From: Arthrobacter sp. zg-Y844
Lineage (GTDB): Bacteria > Actinomycetota > Actinomycetes > Actinomycetales > Micrococcaceae
Direction of reading: 5' to 3'
NCBI RefSeq assembly: GCF_024385465.1
Contig: NZ_JANFLS010000004.1
Span: 124,001-188,000 of the forward strand
Length of the DNA stretch: 64,000 nt
Shown: piece after piece, positions 25,886-36,392 of the stretch
How the letters are laid out: each line of letters starts with the position of its first letter
Position numbering within the stretch: position 1 is the stretch's first letter
The notes under the pieces: generated by a model
Database searches by the model: none
The model's input: only the letters and a program-made list of their open reading frames with translations
Told to the model about the DNA's origin: nothing
Position numbers and translations under genes: made by a program

Positions 25886-26728
25886 ATGGCACTTGGCGGA
25901 AATCCGGTATTCAACGGAAAAAACTTCCGTTCCCAGACCCGCGGCGGTACCGCAACGGGCTCCCTGGCAACAGACAACAGCTACATGACCCCGCAGCAGC
26001 TGCAGGATCTTTACACGGCCCCTTCGGCGAAGCCGTCCGACATGGGCCGCATGACCTATGACGACGTGATCATGAAGACGGTGTTCTGCCTGGCGATGGT
26101 CCTGGTGGGTGCCGCCGTTCCGACCTTCCTGCTGCCGGGAATGGGCAGCGGACTGATGATCCTGGGCGCCCTGGGCGGTTTCGTCCTGGGCCTGGTGAAC
26201 TCCTTCAAGCGTGAGCCGGTTCCCGCACTGATCCTGGCCTACGCCTTCCTTGAAGGTATGTTCCTCGGCGGTCTGACCGCTGTCCTGGACAACATGTACC
26301 CGGGCGTCGGCCTTCAGGCAGTGCTCGGCACGCTGGCAGTCTTCGCGGTCACCCTCGTGCTGTTCCGCAGCGGCAAGGTGCGCGCGACTCCCAAGGCCGT
26401 CCGTTTCTTTATGATCGCCATCATCGGCTACGCGGTCTTCTCGCTGCTCAACGTCGGCCTGATGATCTTCGGCGGCGTGCAGGACCCGTGGGGCCTGCGG
26501 GGCAGCGTGGAGATCTTCGGGATTCCCCTGGGCGTCTTCATCGGCGTCCTGGCCATCGGCCTGGCAGCGTTCTCGCTCATCATGGACTTCACGTCCATTG
26601 AGCAGGGCGTCAAGGCCGGCACCCCCGAGCGTTACTCCTGGACCGCTGCGTTCGGCCTGACCGTGACGCTGGTGTGGCTGTACGTGGAGATCATCCGTCT
26701 CCTGTCGATTCTCCGAGGCAACGACTAG
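25886..26728 (+). CDS. Bax inhibitor-1/YccA family membrane protein
   Basis: A 280-residue polytopic membrane protein of the BI-1/YccA-like (UPF0005-related) actinobacterial group. A hydrophilic N-terminal region of about 60 residues precedes seven hydrophobic segments. Family-like stretches are AYAFLEGMFLGGLTAV and SLIMDFTSIEQGVKAG. Ion-leak or stress roles are proposed for the family; nothing in the sequence fixes the role here. ATG 25886 has GGAGGA eight bases upstream and a TAGGCT -10 box at 25844. A terminator follows. Confidence 0.88.
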   Translation: MALGGNPVFNGKNFRSQTRGGTATGSLATDNSYMTPQQLQDLYTAPSAKPSDMGRMTYDDVIMKTVFCLAMVLVGAAVPTFLLPGMGSGLMILGALGGFVLGLVNSFKREPVPALILAYAFLEGMFLGGLTAVLDNMYPGVGLQAVLGTLAVFAVTLVLFRSGKVRATPKAVRFFMIAIIGYAVFSLLNVGLMIFGGVQDPWGLRGSVEIFGIPLGVFIGVLAIGLAAFSLIMDFTSIEQGVKAGTPERYSWTAAFGLTVTLVWLYVEIIRLLSILRGND

Positions 26729-26761
26729 ACGTTCCCGGCAACGACACATCGGTAGCACTCC

Positions 26762-26796
26762 CGGAAGGACCGCAGGCAATGCCTGCGGTCCTTCCG
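26762..26796 (+). terminator. hairpin terminator after the BI-1 gene
   Basis: A perfect 16-bp stem (26762-26777 with 26781-26796) and loop AAT, followed by CCGTTT. Confidence 0.65.
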
Positions 26797-26876
26797 CCGT
26801 TTAAGGCGCTGGACTCTGGGCACCCTCCGCATACGGACGTAGCATGGCCGCTGGGGGACCGGGAAAGGGGGCTTCG

Positions 26877-27587
26877 ATGGCCGAATCTGAGCGGCAGCCG
26901 GTGGTCGAGGAGCTCGTTGCCGCCCTGTTAGCCGGGTCGGATACCGAGGTATTCCTGTCCGTTGCCGCCGGGATCGCTGCCCGACGGCTGGGCCTGTCTG
27001 CACCGGACGGCTGTTCGATCGCCGTGGAACGCAGCCGGCGGCCGCTGCTCAGCGTCCGGACCCCGGGGTTACCGGCAGTCCGGGCGGAGCATGGTCCCGG
27101 CAGCCCGGGCGGAACCGTGCTGGGCGGCGGACCCGACGTCGTGGTGACGGACCTGGCCGCGGAGCAGCGATGGCCGGGGATGGCCGAGGCCGCCGCTAAC
27201 GGAATCCGGTCGGTTGCCGCCGTCGCCCTGCCGCTGGAGGGGGACCGCGGGGTCCTCAGCTGCTTTTCGCCGCGGACGCACGCGTTCGGCCCGGGCGAGG
27301 TTGCCGGTGTGCGTGCCGTTGCAGCCGAAACAGCCAAGGTCCTCCGGCTGGCCCTGCAGATCGATGCGCAGGCGAACCGGGCGGCGAATCTCCAGGCCGC
27401 CCTGGAGTCGCGGACGGTGGTGGACCTGGCAGCGGGCATCATCATGGGGCAGAACGGCTGCAGCCAGCAGGCTGCCATCGACATCCTCCGCAGTGTCTCG
27501 AACAGCCGCAACATCAAAATCCGCAATGTCGCAGCAGGCGTGGTGGCCGCCGTCAGCGACCGGGTCAACACACATTTTGATGAGTGA
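26877..27587 (+). CDS. GAF and ANTAR domain-containing protein
   Basis: A 236-residue regulator. The N-terminal ~160 residues form a GAF-like sensor domain; the C-terminal ~55 residues (from ANLQAALESRTVVDLAAGIIMGQ to about IRNVAAGVV) form an ANTAR RNA-binding domain, which in other systems binds twin hairpins and prevents transcription termination. No kinase or response-regulator part is present, so the signal is presumably a ligand of GAF. ATG 26877 has AAGGGGG upstream and a TAGCAT box at 26840-26845. An in-frame ATG at 26844 would add 11 Gly-rich residues and is less likely. Its RNA targets are unknown. Confidence 0.82.
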   Translation: MAESERQPVVEELVAALLAGSDTEVFLSVAAGIAARRLGLSAPDGCSIAVERSRRPLLSVRTPGLPAVRAEHGPGSPGGTVLGGGPDVVVTDLAAEQRWPGMAEAAANGIRSVAAVALPLEGDRGVLSCFSPRTHAFGPGEVAGVRAVAAETAKVLRLALQIDAQANRAANLQAALESRTVVDLAAGIIMGQNGCSQQAAIDILRSVSNSRNIKIRNVAAGVVAAVSDRVNTHFDE

Positions 27588-27603
27588 CCGCCGGGCGCAC
27601 GGG

Positions 27604-27609
27604 TAAGAT
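27604..27609 (+). promoter_or_regulatory. -10 box TAAGAT of the aldose epimerase gene (leaderless)
   Basis: TAAGAT ends eight bases before ATG 27618 and no ribosome-binding site is present. Confidence 0.45.
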
Positions 27610-27617
27610 CGGATGGC

Positions 27618-28613
27618 ATGAACGCAACCGGCAGCGAACCGGGAGAGGCCGGCCCGGCCACCGGTGCACAATACGAAATCAGCCGCGGCAAGGCCCGCGC
27701 CGTCATCGCCTCACTGGCCGGCGCGCTGCGCCGGTACACGGTAGACGGGGTTGACCTGGTGCAGACGTATCCGGACAACGCCATACCCCCGTCCGCCAAC
27801 GGGGTGCTGCTAGCGCCCTGGCCCAACCGGACGGCGGACGGACGCTGGACCCTGGCGGGGAAGACGCAGCAGCTGGACATCACCGAGCCCTCCCGCGGGC
27901 ACGCCAGTCACGGACTGCTGCGCAATACCGGTTACACGGTCCGGGAACAGGTGCCGGGCGCCGTGGAACTCAGCGCGGAGATCTTCCCGCAGCACGGGTA
28001 TCCCTTCCACCTCGTGCACCGGGCGCGCTACAGCCTGGACGACGACGGCGGCCTGCGGGTGCAGCAAAGCCTGACGAATGCGGGCGCAACGGGCGCAGCG
28101 GCCGCTCCCGTTGCCCTCGGCGCCCATCCCTTCCTGCGGCTCGGCGATGTACCGACCGAAGACCTGGTGCTCACAGTGTCCGCCTCCACCGTGCTGACCG
28201 TTGATGAGCGGCTCATTCCCAATGGGCGGCGGGAACCAGCCGGAGCGGCGGACCTCCGCGGCGGGGCCCGGGTAGGGGATCTGGCACTGGACAACGCCTA
28301 CACGGACCTTTCGTTCGATGAGGCAGCCCCCGGCACGCACCGGCATACGCTCACCGCGCCGGACGGACGAAGCGTGAGTCTCTGGACCGGAGCCGAATGC
28401 GGTTATGTCCACGTTTTCGTCACCGACACATTCCCCGGGCAGCGCCGCGCGGTGGCCCTGGAACCGATGACTGCTCCGGCCAACGCGCTGAATTCGGGGG
28501 AGGGGCTGGCGTGGCTGCCCCCGGGGCAGGTCTTCTCCGCCCGCTGGGGCATCCGGGCCGAGCTGGCCCCGGCGGCAGGGAACAGCAGTGCTCGAGGTAA
28601 CAGCGGAGGATAG
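27618..28613 (+). CDS. aldose 1-epimerase family protein
   Basis: A 331-residue galactose mutarotase-like protein, interconverting alpha and beta anomers of a hexose or a hexose phosphate. Family features are LLAPWPNRTADGRW, the catalytic-His regions GHASHGLLR and LGAHPFLRL, and a Glu near the C terminus in ALEPMTAP. It belongs to the GalM-like actinobacterial group rather than canonical GalM, so the sugar is uncertain. It is leaderless-type and starts a run of same-strand genes ending with the rhomboid. Confidence 0.85.
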   Translation: MNATGSEPGEAGPATGAQYEISRGKARAVIASLAGALRRYTVDGVDLVQTYPDNAIPPSANGVLLAPWPNRTADGRWTLAGKTQQLDITEPSRGHASHGLLRNTGYTVREQVPGAVELSAEIFPQHGYPFHLVHRARYSLDDDGGLRVQQSLTNAGATGAAAAPVALGAHPFLRLGDVPTEDLVLTVSASTVLTVDERLIPNGRREPAGAADLRGGARVGDLALDNAYTDLSFDEAAPGTHRHTLTAPDGRSVSLWTGAECGYVHVFVTDTFPGQRRAVALEPMTAPANALNSGEGLAWLPPGQVFSARWGIRAELAPAAGNSSARGNSGG

Positions 28614-28661
28614 GCACGTAAAGGGGGTCCGGGCCCAAGCCCGGTATGGAAAGATGGCCCC

Positions 28662-29894
28662 ATGAAACCCCATGCACGCCGCACATCGGCGCCCCGCGCG
28701 CTGCAGGCTGCGGCGGCGAATTCCAACCGGAACAACGACGAGGTCCCTTTCGCCCTGCGGGTCAGTGCCGCCTGGGCCTGGCGCCTCGGCATTGTCCTGA
28801 TTGTCGGCGCCGGGCTTGTCTGGATCCTCAGCCATTTCTCGCTGCTGATCATTCCGCTGATGATCGCCGCCCTGCTGGCCGGGCTGTTGTCGCCGGTTTC
28901 GAGTTGGCTGCGGCGCAACCGGCTTCCCGGCGGCCTGTCGGTTGCCGTGACCATCGTGGCCTTCCTCGGCGTCGTTATCGCTGCCCTGACGTTGGTGGGA
29001 CGGCAGCTTGCCCTCGGGTTCCGGGATCTCTGGGGTGAAACCCTTGCAGGGGTCCGCCAGATCCAGGGCTGGCTGTCCGACGGCCCGCTGAACATCACTG
29101 CAGGTGACATGGACTCGTTGTTCAACGAAGCCACCACCACGCTGCAGGACAATTCGGCCAACATCCTCTCCGGTGCCCTGAGCGTGGGCAGCAGCGCCGG
29201 CCACTTCGCCGCCGGCATCCTGCTGACCCTCTTCGCCTTGGTTTTCTTCCTGCTGGACGGCCGCCGGATCTGGGAGTTCACTTCCGGACTGCTGCCGCGA
29301 CGGGCACGGCCCGCCGCCTACGGAGCCGGCATCCACGGCTGGGAATCCATGGTCAACTACGTGCGGGTGCAGGTGGTGGTGGCACTCATCGATGCCATCG
29401 GCATCGGCGGCGGCGCAGCCCTCATCGGTGTTCCGCTCGCCCTGCCCCTCGCGGTTTTGGTGTTCCTGGGCTCGTTCGTTCCGTTGGTAGGTGCGTTTGT
29501 CACCGGCTTCGTGGCCGTCCTGCTGGCGTTGGTGGCCAACGGCGGAGTCAACGCGCTGATCATGCTGGGCATCGTCCTGCTGGTACAGCAACTGGAATCC
29601 CACATCCTCCAGCCGCTGGTCATGGGCAGGGCCGTCTCCCTCCACCCCCTGGCCGTGATCCTGGCAGTCACGGGCGGCACCCTCGCCGCGGGGGTCCCCG
29701 GGGCCCTGTTTTCAGTGCCGCTGCTGGCCATCCTCAACACGATGGTCCGTTACATAGCGGCCCGCGGCTGGGAGGACGACCCGGCCATGGAACCGGAGGG
29801 GGAAGAGGACGACGACGGCGATAACCCTGTGCCGGAGGAACACGGTTCCGGCACGGAGGACACGTCGGCTACACAGGAAGAGCGCCGCCCATGA
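28662..29894 (+). CDS. AI-2E family (PerM-type) membrane transporter
   Basis: A 410-residue polytopic membrane protein of the AI-2E/PerM family, putative exporters of small molecules. About eight hydrophobic segments are visible, with the family's typical central amphipathic region (residues about 110-190) and the motif LVQQLESHILQPLVMGRAV near the C terminus. The last ~45 residues are strongly acidic. A 17-residue basic N-terminal part precedes the first helix. Its TGA overlaps the ATG of ilvA by four bases, so transporter and threonine dehydratase are coupled. The transported compound is unknown. Confidence 0.87.
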   Translation: MKPHARRTSAPRALQAAAANSNRNNDEVPFALRVSAAWAWRLGIVLIVGAGLVWILSHFSLLIIPLMIAALLAGLLSPVSSWLRRNRLPGGLSVAVTIVAFLGVVIAALTLVGRQLALGFRDLWGETLAGVRQIQGWLSDGPLNITAGDMDSLFNEATTTLQDNSANILSGALSVGSSAGHFAAGILLTLFALVFFLLDGRRIWEFTSGLLPRRARPAAYGAGIHGWESMVNYVRVQVVVALIDAIGIGGGAALIGVPLALPLAVLVFLGSFVPLVGAFVTGFVAVLLALVANGGVNALIMLGIVLLVQQLESHILQPLVMGRAVSLHPLAVILAVTGGTLAAGVPGALFSVPLLAILNTMVRYIAARGWEDDPAMEPEGEEDDDGDNPVPEEHGSGTEDTSATQEERRP

Positions 29895-31132
29895 CCGATC
29901 TGTCGCAGTTGCCCGTCACCCTGGATGACATCCGGGCAGCGGCAAAGCTCCTCGACGGAGTTATTGCCCACACCCCCGTCGAGTCATCACGGGCGCTGGC
30001 CCGCGAAACCGGTTCACCGGTGTACCTCAAATGCGAAAACCTCCAGCGGGCAGGGTCATTCAAGGTACGCGGCGCCTACGTCCGCATGGCCAAGCTGTCC
30101 CCTGCGGAGAAAGCCCGGGGAGTGGTGGCTGCCTCTGCCGGCAACCATGCGCAGGGCGTGGCCGTAGCTGCGGCGCGCTTGGGCATTTCCGCCCGGATCT
30201 ATATGCCGCAGGGAGTGGCGCTGCCCAAGCTGGCCGCCACCCGGGGACACGGCGCGGAAGTCATCCTTCACGGCCATACCGTCGACGAGGCCCTGGCCGA
30301 GGCCCAGCGGTACGCCGACCAAACGGGCGCCGTCTTTGTCCACCCGTTCGACAACGTGGATGTGGTGGCCGGACAGGGGACCATCGGCCTTGAGCTCCTG
30401 GACCAGATACCGGACCTGGACACCGTGCTGATGGGGGTGGGAGGCGGCGGCCTGCTCGCCGGCGTCGCTGTCGCGATCAAGTCGCGGGCACGGGAACTTG
30501 GCCGTGAGATCCGGATCATCGGGGTGCAGGCCGAAAACGCAGCCTCCTATCCGCCCTCGCTGGCCGCTGACGCGCTGGTACCCCTCACCAGGGTCAGCAC
30601 CATCGCGGACGGCATTGCCGTCGGCCGGCCCGGACAACTGCCCTTTTCAATCATCCGCGAGCTGGTGGACGATGTGGTGACCGTGAGCGAGGATGCCCTT
30701 GCCCGTGCACTGATTTTCCTCCTTGAGCGTGCCAAGATGGTCGTGGAACCGGCCGGGGCCGTGGGAGTGGCTGCGCTGATGGAAGGGAAGATAGAAAATC
30801 CCGGAAATACGGCGGTAATCCTGTCCGGCGGCAACATCGACCCGATGCTGATGCTGAAGGTCATCCAGCGGGGACTGGCGGCTGCGGGCCGTTACCTGGT
30901 GGTCCGCATCCTCCTTGACGACCGTCCGGGGTCGCTGGCGACCATCTCGCGGATCATCGCGGAAGCGGACGCCAACGTCACCGGAGTGGACCACACAAGG
31001 GTAGGAGGATCAATCAGCATGGGAGACGTAGCGATCACCATCAACATGGAAACAAAGGGGCACGAGCACTGCGAACTGGTGCTGAAGAACCTGCGTACTG
31101 TTGGTTTCCAACCCGTCGTACTGGCCGGTTAA
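29891..31132 (+). CDS. ilvA: threonine ammonia-lyase (biosynthetic-type fold, ACT domain)
   Basis: A 413-residue PLP enzyme converting threonine to 2-oxobutanoate. The PLP lysine is Lys58 in AGSFKVRGAY; SAGNHAQGVA and the phosphate-binding GVGGGGLLAGV loop are intact, and LSGGNID lies before the C-terminal regulatory part. The C-terminal ~75 residues form a single ACT domain (YLVVRILLDDRPGSLATIS), as in the shorter, often catabolic or isoleucine-insensitive forms. Whether it serves isoleucine synthesis or threonine breakdown is not settled by sequence. It overlaps the AI-2E gene by four bases. Confidence 0.92.
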   Translation: MTDLSQLPVTLDDIRAAAKLLDGVIAHTPVESSRALARETGSPVYLKCENLQRAGSFKVRGAYVRMAKLSPAEKARGVVAASAGNHAQGVAVAAARLGISARIYMPQGVALPKLAATRGHGAEVILHGHTVDEALAEAQRYADQTGAVFVHPFDNVDVVAGQGTIGLELLDQIPDLDTVLMGVGGGGLLAGVAVAIKSRARELGREIRIIGVQAENAASYPPSLAADALVPLTRVSTIADGIAVGRPGQLPFSIIRELVDDVVTVSEDALARALIFLLERAKMVVEPAGAVGVAALMEGKIENPGNTAVILSGGNIDPMLMLKVIQRGLAAAGRYLVVRILLDDRPGSLATISRIIAEADANVTGVDHTRVGGSISMGDVAITINMETKGHEHCELVLKNLRTVGFQPVVLAG

Positions 31133-31135
31133 GCC

Positions 31136-31717
31136 ATGTTTGCCTCTCGTGCACGCACCGCATTGGCCGGGTCGCTTCTGTTCGCCGCCGTGCTCTGGGC
31201 GGTCTACCTGCTCACGCTGCTCTTTAAGCCGGTCCTCTTCCCGCTGCTGGGAATCCTGCCGAGGCAGCTTGAGGGGCTCGACGGCGTGGTGTTCGCCCCG
31301 TTGCTCCACGCCGGGACGTCCCATCTCCTGGGCAACACCCTGCCCCTGATCGTCTTTTCATTCCTGACGCTGCTGGAAGGGGTGCGGCGGTTTGTTTCGG
31401 TGCTGGCCATTTCCTGGCTGTGCTCGGGCATCGGAGTCTGGCTGTTCGGCAGCGGGCTGACCGTAGGCGTCTCCGGCGTGGTGTTCGGATTATTCGCGTA
31501 TCTGATCGTCCGCGGCTTCTACAACCGCAACACTGGCCAGATCCTGCTCAGCGCCGTGCTGTTCCTCGTGTACGGATCAATTCTCTGGGGCCTTTTCCCC
31601 ACTGCACTGGGCGTCTCCTGGCAGGCGCACCTGTTCGGGGCAGCGGGCGGCGTGCTGGCCGCCGTCGTGCTGCGGCATGACCGCCGCGCACCAACGCAAA
31701 AGCGGGCCCTCCCGTAG
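31136..31717 (+). CDS. rhomboid family intramembrane serine protease
   Basis: A 193-residue protein with about six transmembrane segments. The catalytic pair is present: Ser113 in GVSGVVFG and His165 in QAHLFGAAGG. His63 and Asn67 (HLLGN) match the oxyanion/stabilising positions of rhomboid proteases. It starts three bases after the ilvA stop (TAAGCC then ATG). Substrates are not known. It faces greA tail to tail with a 31-base gap. Confidence 0.88.
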   Translation: MFASRARTALAGSLLFAAVLWAVYLLTLLFKPVLFPLLGILPRQLEGLDGVVFAPLLHAGTSHLLGNTLPLIVFSFLTLLEGVRRFVSVLAISWLCSGIGVWLFGSGLTVGVSGVVFGLFAYLIVRGFYNRNTGQILLSAVLFLVYGSILWGLFPTALGVSWQAHLFGAAGGVLAAVVLRHDRRAPTQKRALP

Positions 31718-31748
31718 GAGAGCCCGCCGCCACTGAACCGCGGAAAAC

Positions 31749-32240
31749 CTAGCCGGTGTAGGGCTTGGCGGAGATGATCTCGACGGTGATGTTCTTGCCG
31801 TTCGGCGCGGTGTAGGTAGTGCTGTCCCCGGCCTTGAGGCCCTGGATGGACGCACCCAGCGCAGACTTTTCGCTGTAGACGTCGATGTTGCCGTCGCCGG
31901 CGATCTCGCGGCTGCCCAGCAGGAAGGTCTCCACGTCGCCGGCGACGCGGGCTTCCACCAGCATGCCCGGCTCTACGACGCCGTCGTCGGCCGGAGATTC
32001 ACCAACCTGTGCACTTTCAAGGAGCTGCGTCAGCTGCCGGATCCGGGCCTCAGCCTTGCCCTGTTCCTCTTTGGCTGCGTGGTAGCCGCCGTTTTCCTTG
32101 AGGTCGCCCTCGGACCGTGCCTGCTCGATGCGGGCAACGATTTCCGTCCGACCGGGGCCGGACAGGTGATCCAGTTCCGCCTTCAGGCGGTCGTAAGACT
32201 CCTGCGTGAGCCAGGCGACAGATGCGCTGTTGGTTGACAC
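31749..32240 (-). CDS. greA: transcription elongation factor GreA
   Basis: A 163-residue transcript-cleavage factor that rescues backtracked RNA polymerase. The N-terminal coiled coil includes IEQARSEGDLKENGGYHAAK, with acidic tip residues (Asp/Glu in GDLKEN). The C-terminal FKBP-like domain ends ITVEIISAKPY. The GTG start at 32240 has GGAGA at 32246-32250; an open frame upstream to 32438 is not conserved. The mRNA has a leader of about 160 bases with strong secondary structure. Confidence 0.93.
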   Translation of the reverse strand: MSTNSASVAWLTQESYDRLKAELDHLSGPGRTEIVARIEQARSEGDLKENGGYHAAKEEQGKAEARIRQLTQLLESAQVGESPADDGVVEPGMLVEARVAGDVETFLLGSREIAGDGNIDVYSEKSALGASIQGLKAGDSTTYTAPNGKNITVEIISAKPYTG

Positions 32241-32327
32241 GGGTATCTCCTTATATAAACGTCCGGGCCATCGATTGGTCCGGCATGGCTGAATGCCCGC
32301 CGGCCGGATTGGCCTGACAAGCAAAGA

Positions 32328-32393
32328 CCCCGCCGGGCGGAGACCAACTGGTTTGGAATGTCTACCAAAGACCAGCCGGACACCTGGGCGGGG
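32328..32393 (-). repeat. structured leader of greA
   Basis: Outer arms CCCCGCC (32328-32334) and GGCGGGG (32387-32393) enclose a stem-loop formed by CTGGTTTGG (32348-32356) and CCAAAGACCAG (32365-32375, two bulged bases). On the minus strand the outer helix is followed by TCTTTGCTTG, so it could act as a conditional terminator. Confidence 0.45.
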
Positions 32394-32409
32394 CATGTCG
32401 TAAGTTCCC

Positions 32410-32438
32410 ATAGTAGTTTGCCCGCGCACATAACCCAA
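32410..32438 (-). promoter_or_regulatory. greA promoter
   Basis: On the minus strand TTGGGT (32438-32433), a 17-base spacer and TACTAT (32415-32410) make a good sigma-70 promoter. Transcription would begin near 32403. Confidence 0.55.
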
Positions 32439-32464
32439 TATGCGGGACGGAACGTCTTAGGGGG

Positions 32465-32923
32465 CTAGTCCTCGTCCACTATCCAGCAGGAGGACACGCC
32501 GCCGGTCACTGCCGGGGAGTCCGTGCGGAGTTCAACCCGCTGGGTGCTGCTTTCCGGAGCATCCGGCCCCAGGACCACCGTCTTCCAACCCACGACGGCG
32601 TAACTTTCGTTGAGTGCCTGGATGGCGCAGGCAGCGGTGCTGCCGGCGGATTTATCGACCTTGAAGTCCACCGTCACGCGGCCGTCCTCGGGCAAGGTGT
32701 AACCCACATCCTTGGACGTGACCGTTCCGGTGGAGGCAGGGATGTTCATCCACGCCGCGGCCACTACACCGGCGGCCACGGCGGCCGACACCGCGATGAT
32801 CTGCGTCCGCCGCGACAGACGCCGCTTTGGAGCGCCGTAGCGATTGGCTAATCTGGAGTCGGACGTGGAAACGTCCGGCTGATGGGGTGCCGACGTCTCG
32901 GGCTGACCTTCCGAAGTGCTCAC
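32465..32923 (-). CDS. DUF4307 domain-containing membrane protein
   Basis: A 152-residue protein with a hydrophilic N-terminal region of about 35 residues, a single transmembrane helix (about 41-60, AVSAAVAAGVVAAAWM) and an extracytoplasmic C-terminal domain of about 90 residues with two cysteines (ACAIQAL and SSCWIVDED) that could form a disulfide. The position between greA and mca and the layout match the actinobacterial DUF4307 family (compare Rv1081c). No function is established. The GTG at 32923 has a leaderless -10 box. Confidence 0.82.
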   Translation of the reverse strand: MSTSEGQPETSAPHQPDVSTSDSRLANRYGAPKRRLSRRTQIIAVSAAVAAGVVAAAWMNIPASTGTVTSKDVGYTLPEDGRVTVDFKVDKSAGSTAACAIQALNESYAVVGWKTVVLGPDAPESSTQRVELRTDSPAVTGGVSSCWIVDED

Positions 32924-32929
32924 AGGCCC

Positions 32930-32935
32930 ATTTTA
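32930..32935 (-). promoter_or_regulatory. -10 box TAAAAT of the DUF4307 gene (leaderless)
   Basis: On the minus strand TAAAAT ends six bases before the GTG at 32923. No ribosome-binding site is seen. Confidence 0.55.
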
Positions 32936-32980
32936 GCTTCTCCATTCCACCGCCGTTTTCCGCTTACTTCAGGAGTTGCC

Positions 32981-33898
32981 TTGTCTGCCCGCGAAAGCAC
33001 CTATTCCCGGCCTACCGCCCCGCTGCGCCTGCTTGCGGTGCATGCCCACCCCGACGACGAGGCCAGCAAGGGCGCGGCCATGATGGCCTCCTACGCAGCC
33101 GCCGGCGTCGAAGTGATGGTTGCCACCTGCACCGGAGGGGAACGGGGATCCATCCTCAACCCCGGTGCCGAAGACGATCCCGCAGGCAAGCGGGACCTGG
33201 CCGGACTGCGCCGGCGTGAAATGGCTGCTTCACAGGCGGCCCTGGGGATCCAGCACCGCTGGCTTGGATTTGCGGATTCCGGGCTGCCCGAGGGGGATCC
33301 GCTGCCGGACCTGCCCTTCGGCTGCTTCGCGCTGCAGCCGTTGGAACGGGCTGCGGCACCCCTGGTGAAGCTGGTCCGCGAGTTCCGTCCGCACGTCATC
33401 ATCAGCTACGACGAAAACGGCGGTTATCCGCACCCGGACCACATCATGGCCCACAAAGTCGCCGTGGAGGCGTTCGCCGCGGCCGGCGATCCGGAGCGGT
33501 ACCCCGGGACAGGTGCCGCGTGGGAGCCGTCGAAGCTCTACTACGACCGGGCTTTCAACCCGGAGCGGTTCCGTGCCCTGCACTTTGCCCTGGAAGAGGC
33601 CGGGCTGCAGTCCCCGTACGCAGAGCGGATCGCCGCCTGGCAGGAAACCGATACGGAAGGCCACCAGCCGCCCGCTCCCACTCATGCGACCACCACGCAG
33701 ATCGAGTGCGGTGACTTCTTCGAAGTCCGCGACGAAGCACTGCGCAGCCACCGCACGCAGGTGGATCCGAACGGCTTCTTTTTCGCGGTCAGCCCGGATC
33801 TGCAGCGCAAGGTCTGGCCCTGGGAGGACTACTCGCTGATTGAGTCGCGCGTGGAAACAGAACTGCCGGAAACCGACCTGTTCGCTGGCATACGATAG
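32981..33898 (+). CDS. mca: mycothiol S-conjugate amidase
   Basis: A 305-residue zinc amidase of the LmbE/PIG-L family that cleaves mycothiol S-conjugates during detoxification of electrophiles and drugs. The zinc/catalytic motif AHPDDE is at residues 22-27 and the second metal motif HPDH lies near residue 145. GERGSILNPGAE and the C-terminal PWEDYSL region also fit Mca. The start is TTG 32981, with AGGAG at 32971-32975; the upstream open frame overlaps the divergent DUF4307 gene. It is the best single marker that the host makes mycothiol. Confidence 0.92.
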   Translation: MSARESTYSRPTAPLRLLAVHAHPDDEASKGAAMMASYAAAGVEVMVATCTGGERGSILNPGAEDDPAGKRDLAGLRRREMAASQAALGIQHRWLGFADSGLPEGDPLPDLPFGCFALQPLERAAAPLVKLVREFRPHVIISYDENGGYPHPDHIMAHKVAVEAFAAAGDPERYPGTGAAWEPSKLYYDRAFNPERFRALHFALEEAGLQSPYAERIAAWQETDTEGHQPPAPTHATTTQIECGDFFEVRDEALRSHRTQVDPNGFFFAVSPDLQRKVWPWEDYSLIESRVETELPETDLFAGIR

Positions 33899-33949
33899 AC
33901 CCTAGGAACGTAGGTTCCGCCGCAGTATTGGCTAAAAGAGAGATATACC

Positions 33950-34273
33950 GTGAACTTCCTGTACAGCCTGGCTACGGCCGCCACCCCGGCACCCGAGGAG
34001 TCCCTCGCGCCGGGAGTTGCCGCAGAAGACGTCACCCCGGGCACGCTGGGGTTCCTCTTCACGCTCTTCGTGGTGATTGCGATCATCTTCCTGATCCGCG
34101 ATATGACCAAACGCATCCGCCGGGTCCGGTACCGCGAACAGGTGCTGGCCGCCCAGGAAGCCGCCGAGCGCGACGCTTCCGGCCAGCCGGATGCCTCCCG
34201 GACGGCGCTTTCCATGGACAAGGCCGAGGATAATCCCGCGGACCGCGACACCACCTGGGACCACCTGCGGTAG
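33950..34273 (+). CDS. small single-pass membrane protein (Rv1083-like position)
   Basis: A 107-residue protein of unknown function. An N-terminal exposed segment (about 30 residues, Ala/Pro/Glu-rich) is followed by one transmembrane helix (about 33-50, [17 protein letters not shown]). A basic juxtamembrane stretch ([15 protein letters not shown]) and an acidic, Ala-rich tail come next. GTG 33950 has a purine-rich AAAGAGAG ribosome site. Its place between mca and the YyaL-like gene equals that of Rv1083 in M. tuberculosis, which supports a real gene. A link to mycothiol chemistry is only positional. Confidence 0.75.
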   Translation: MNFLYSLATAATPAPEESLAPGVAAEDVTPGTLGFLFTLFVVIAIIFLIRDMTKRIRRVRYREQVLAAQEAAERDASGQPDASRTALSMDKAEDNPADRDTTWDHLR

Positions 34274-34283
34274 CGGGAATGCC

Positions 34284-36388
<2,105 letters not shown>

Positions 36389-36392
<4 letters not shown>

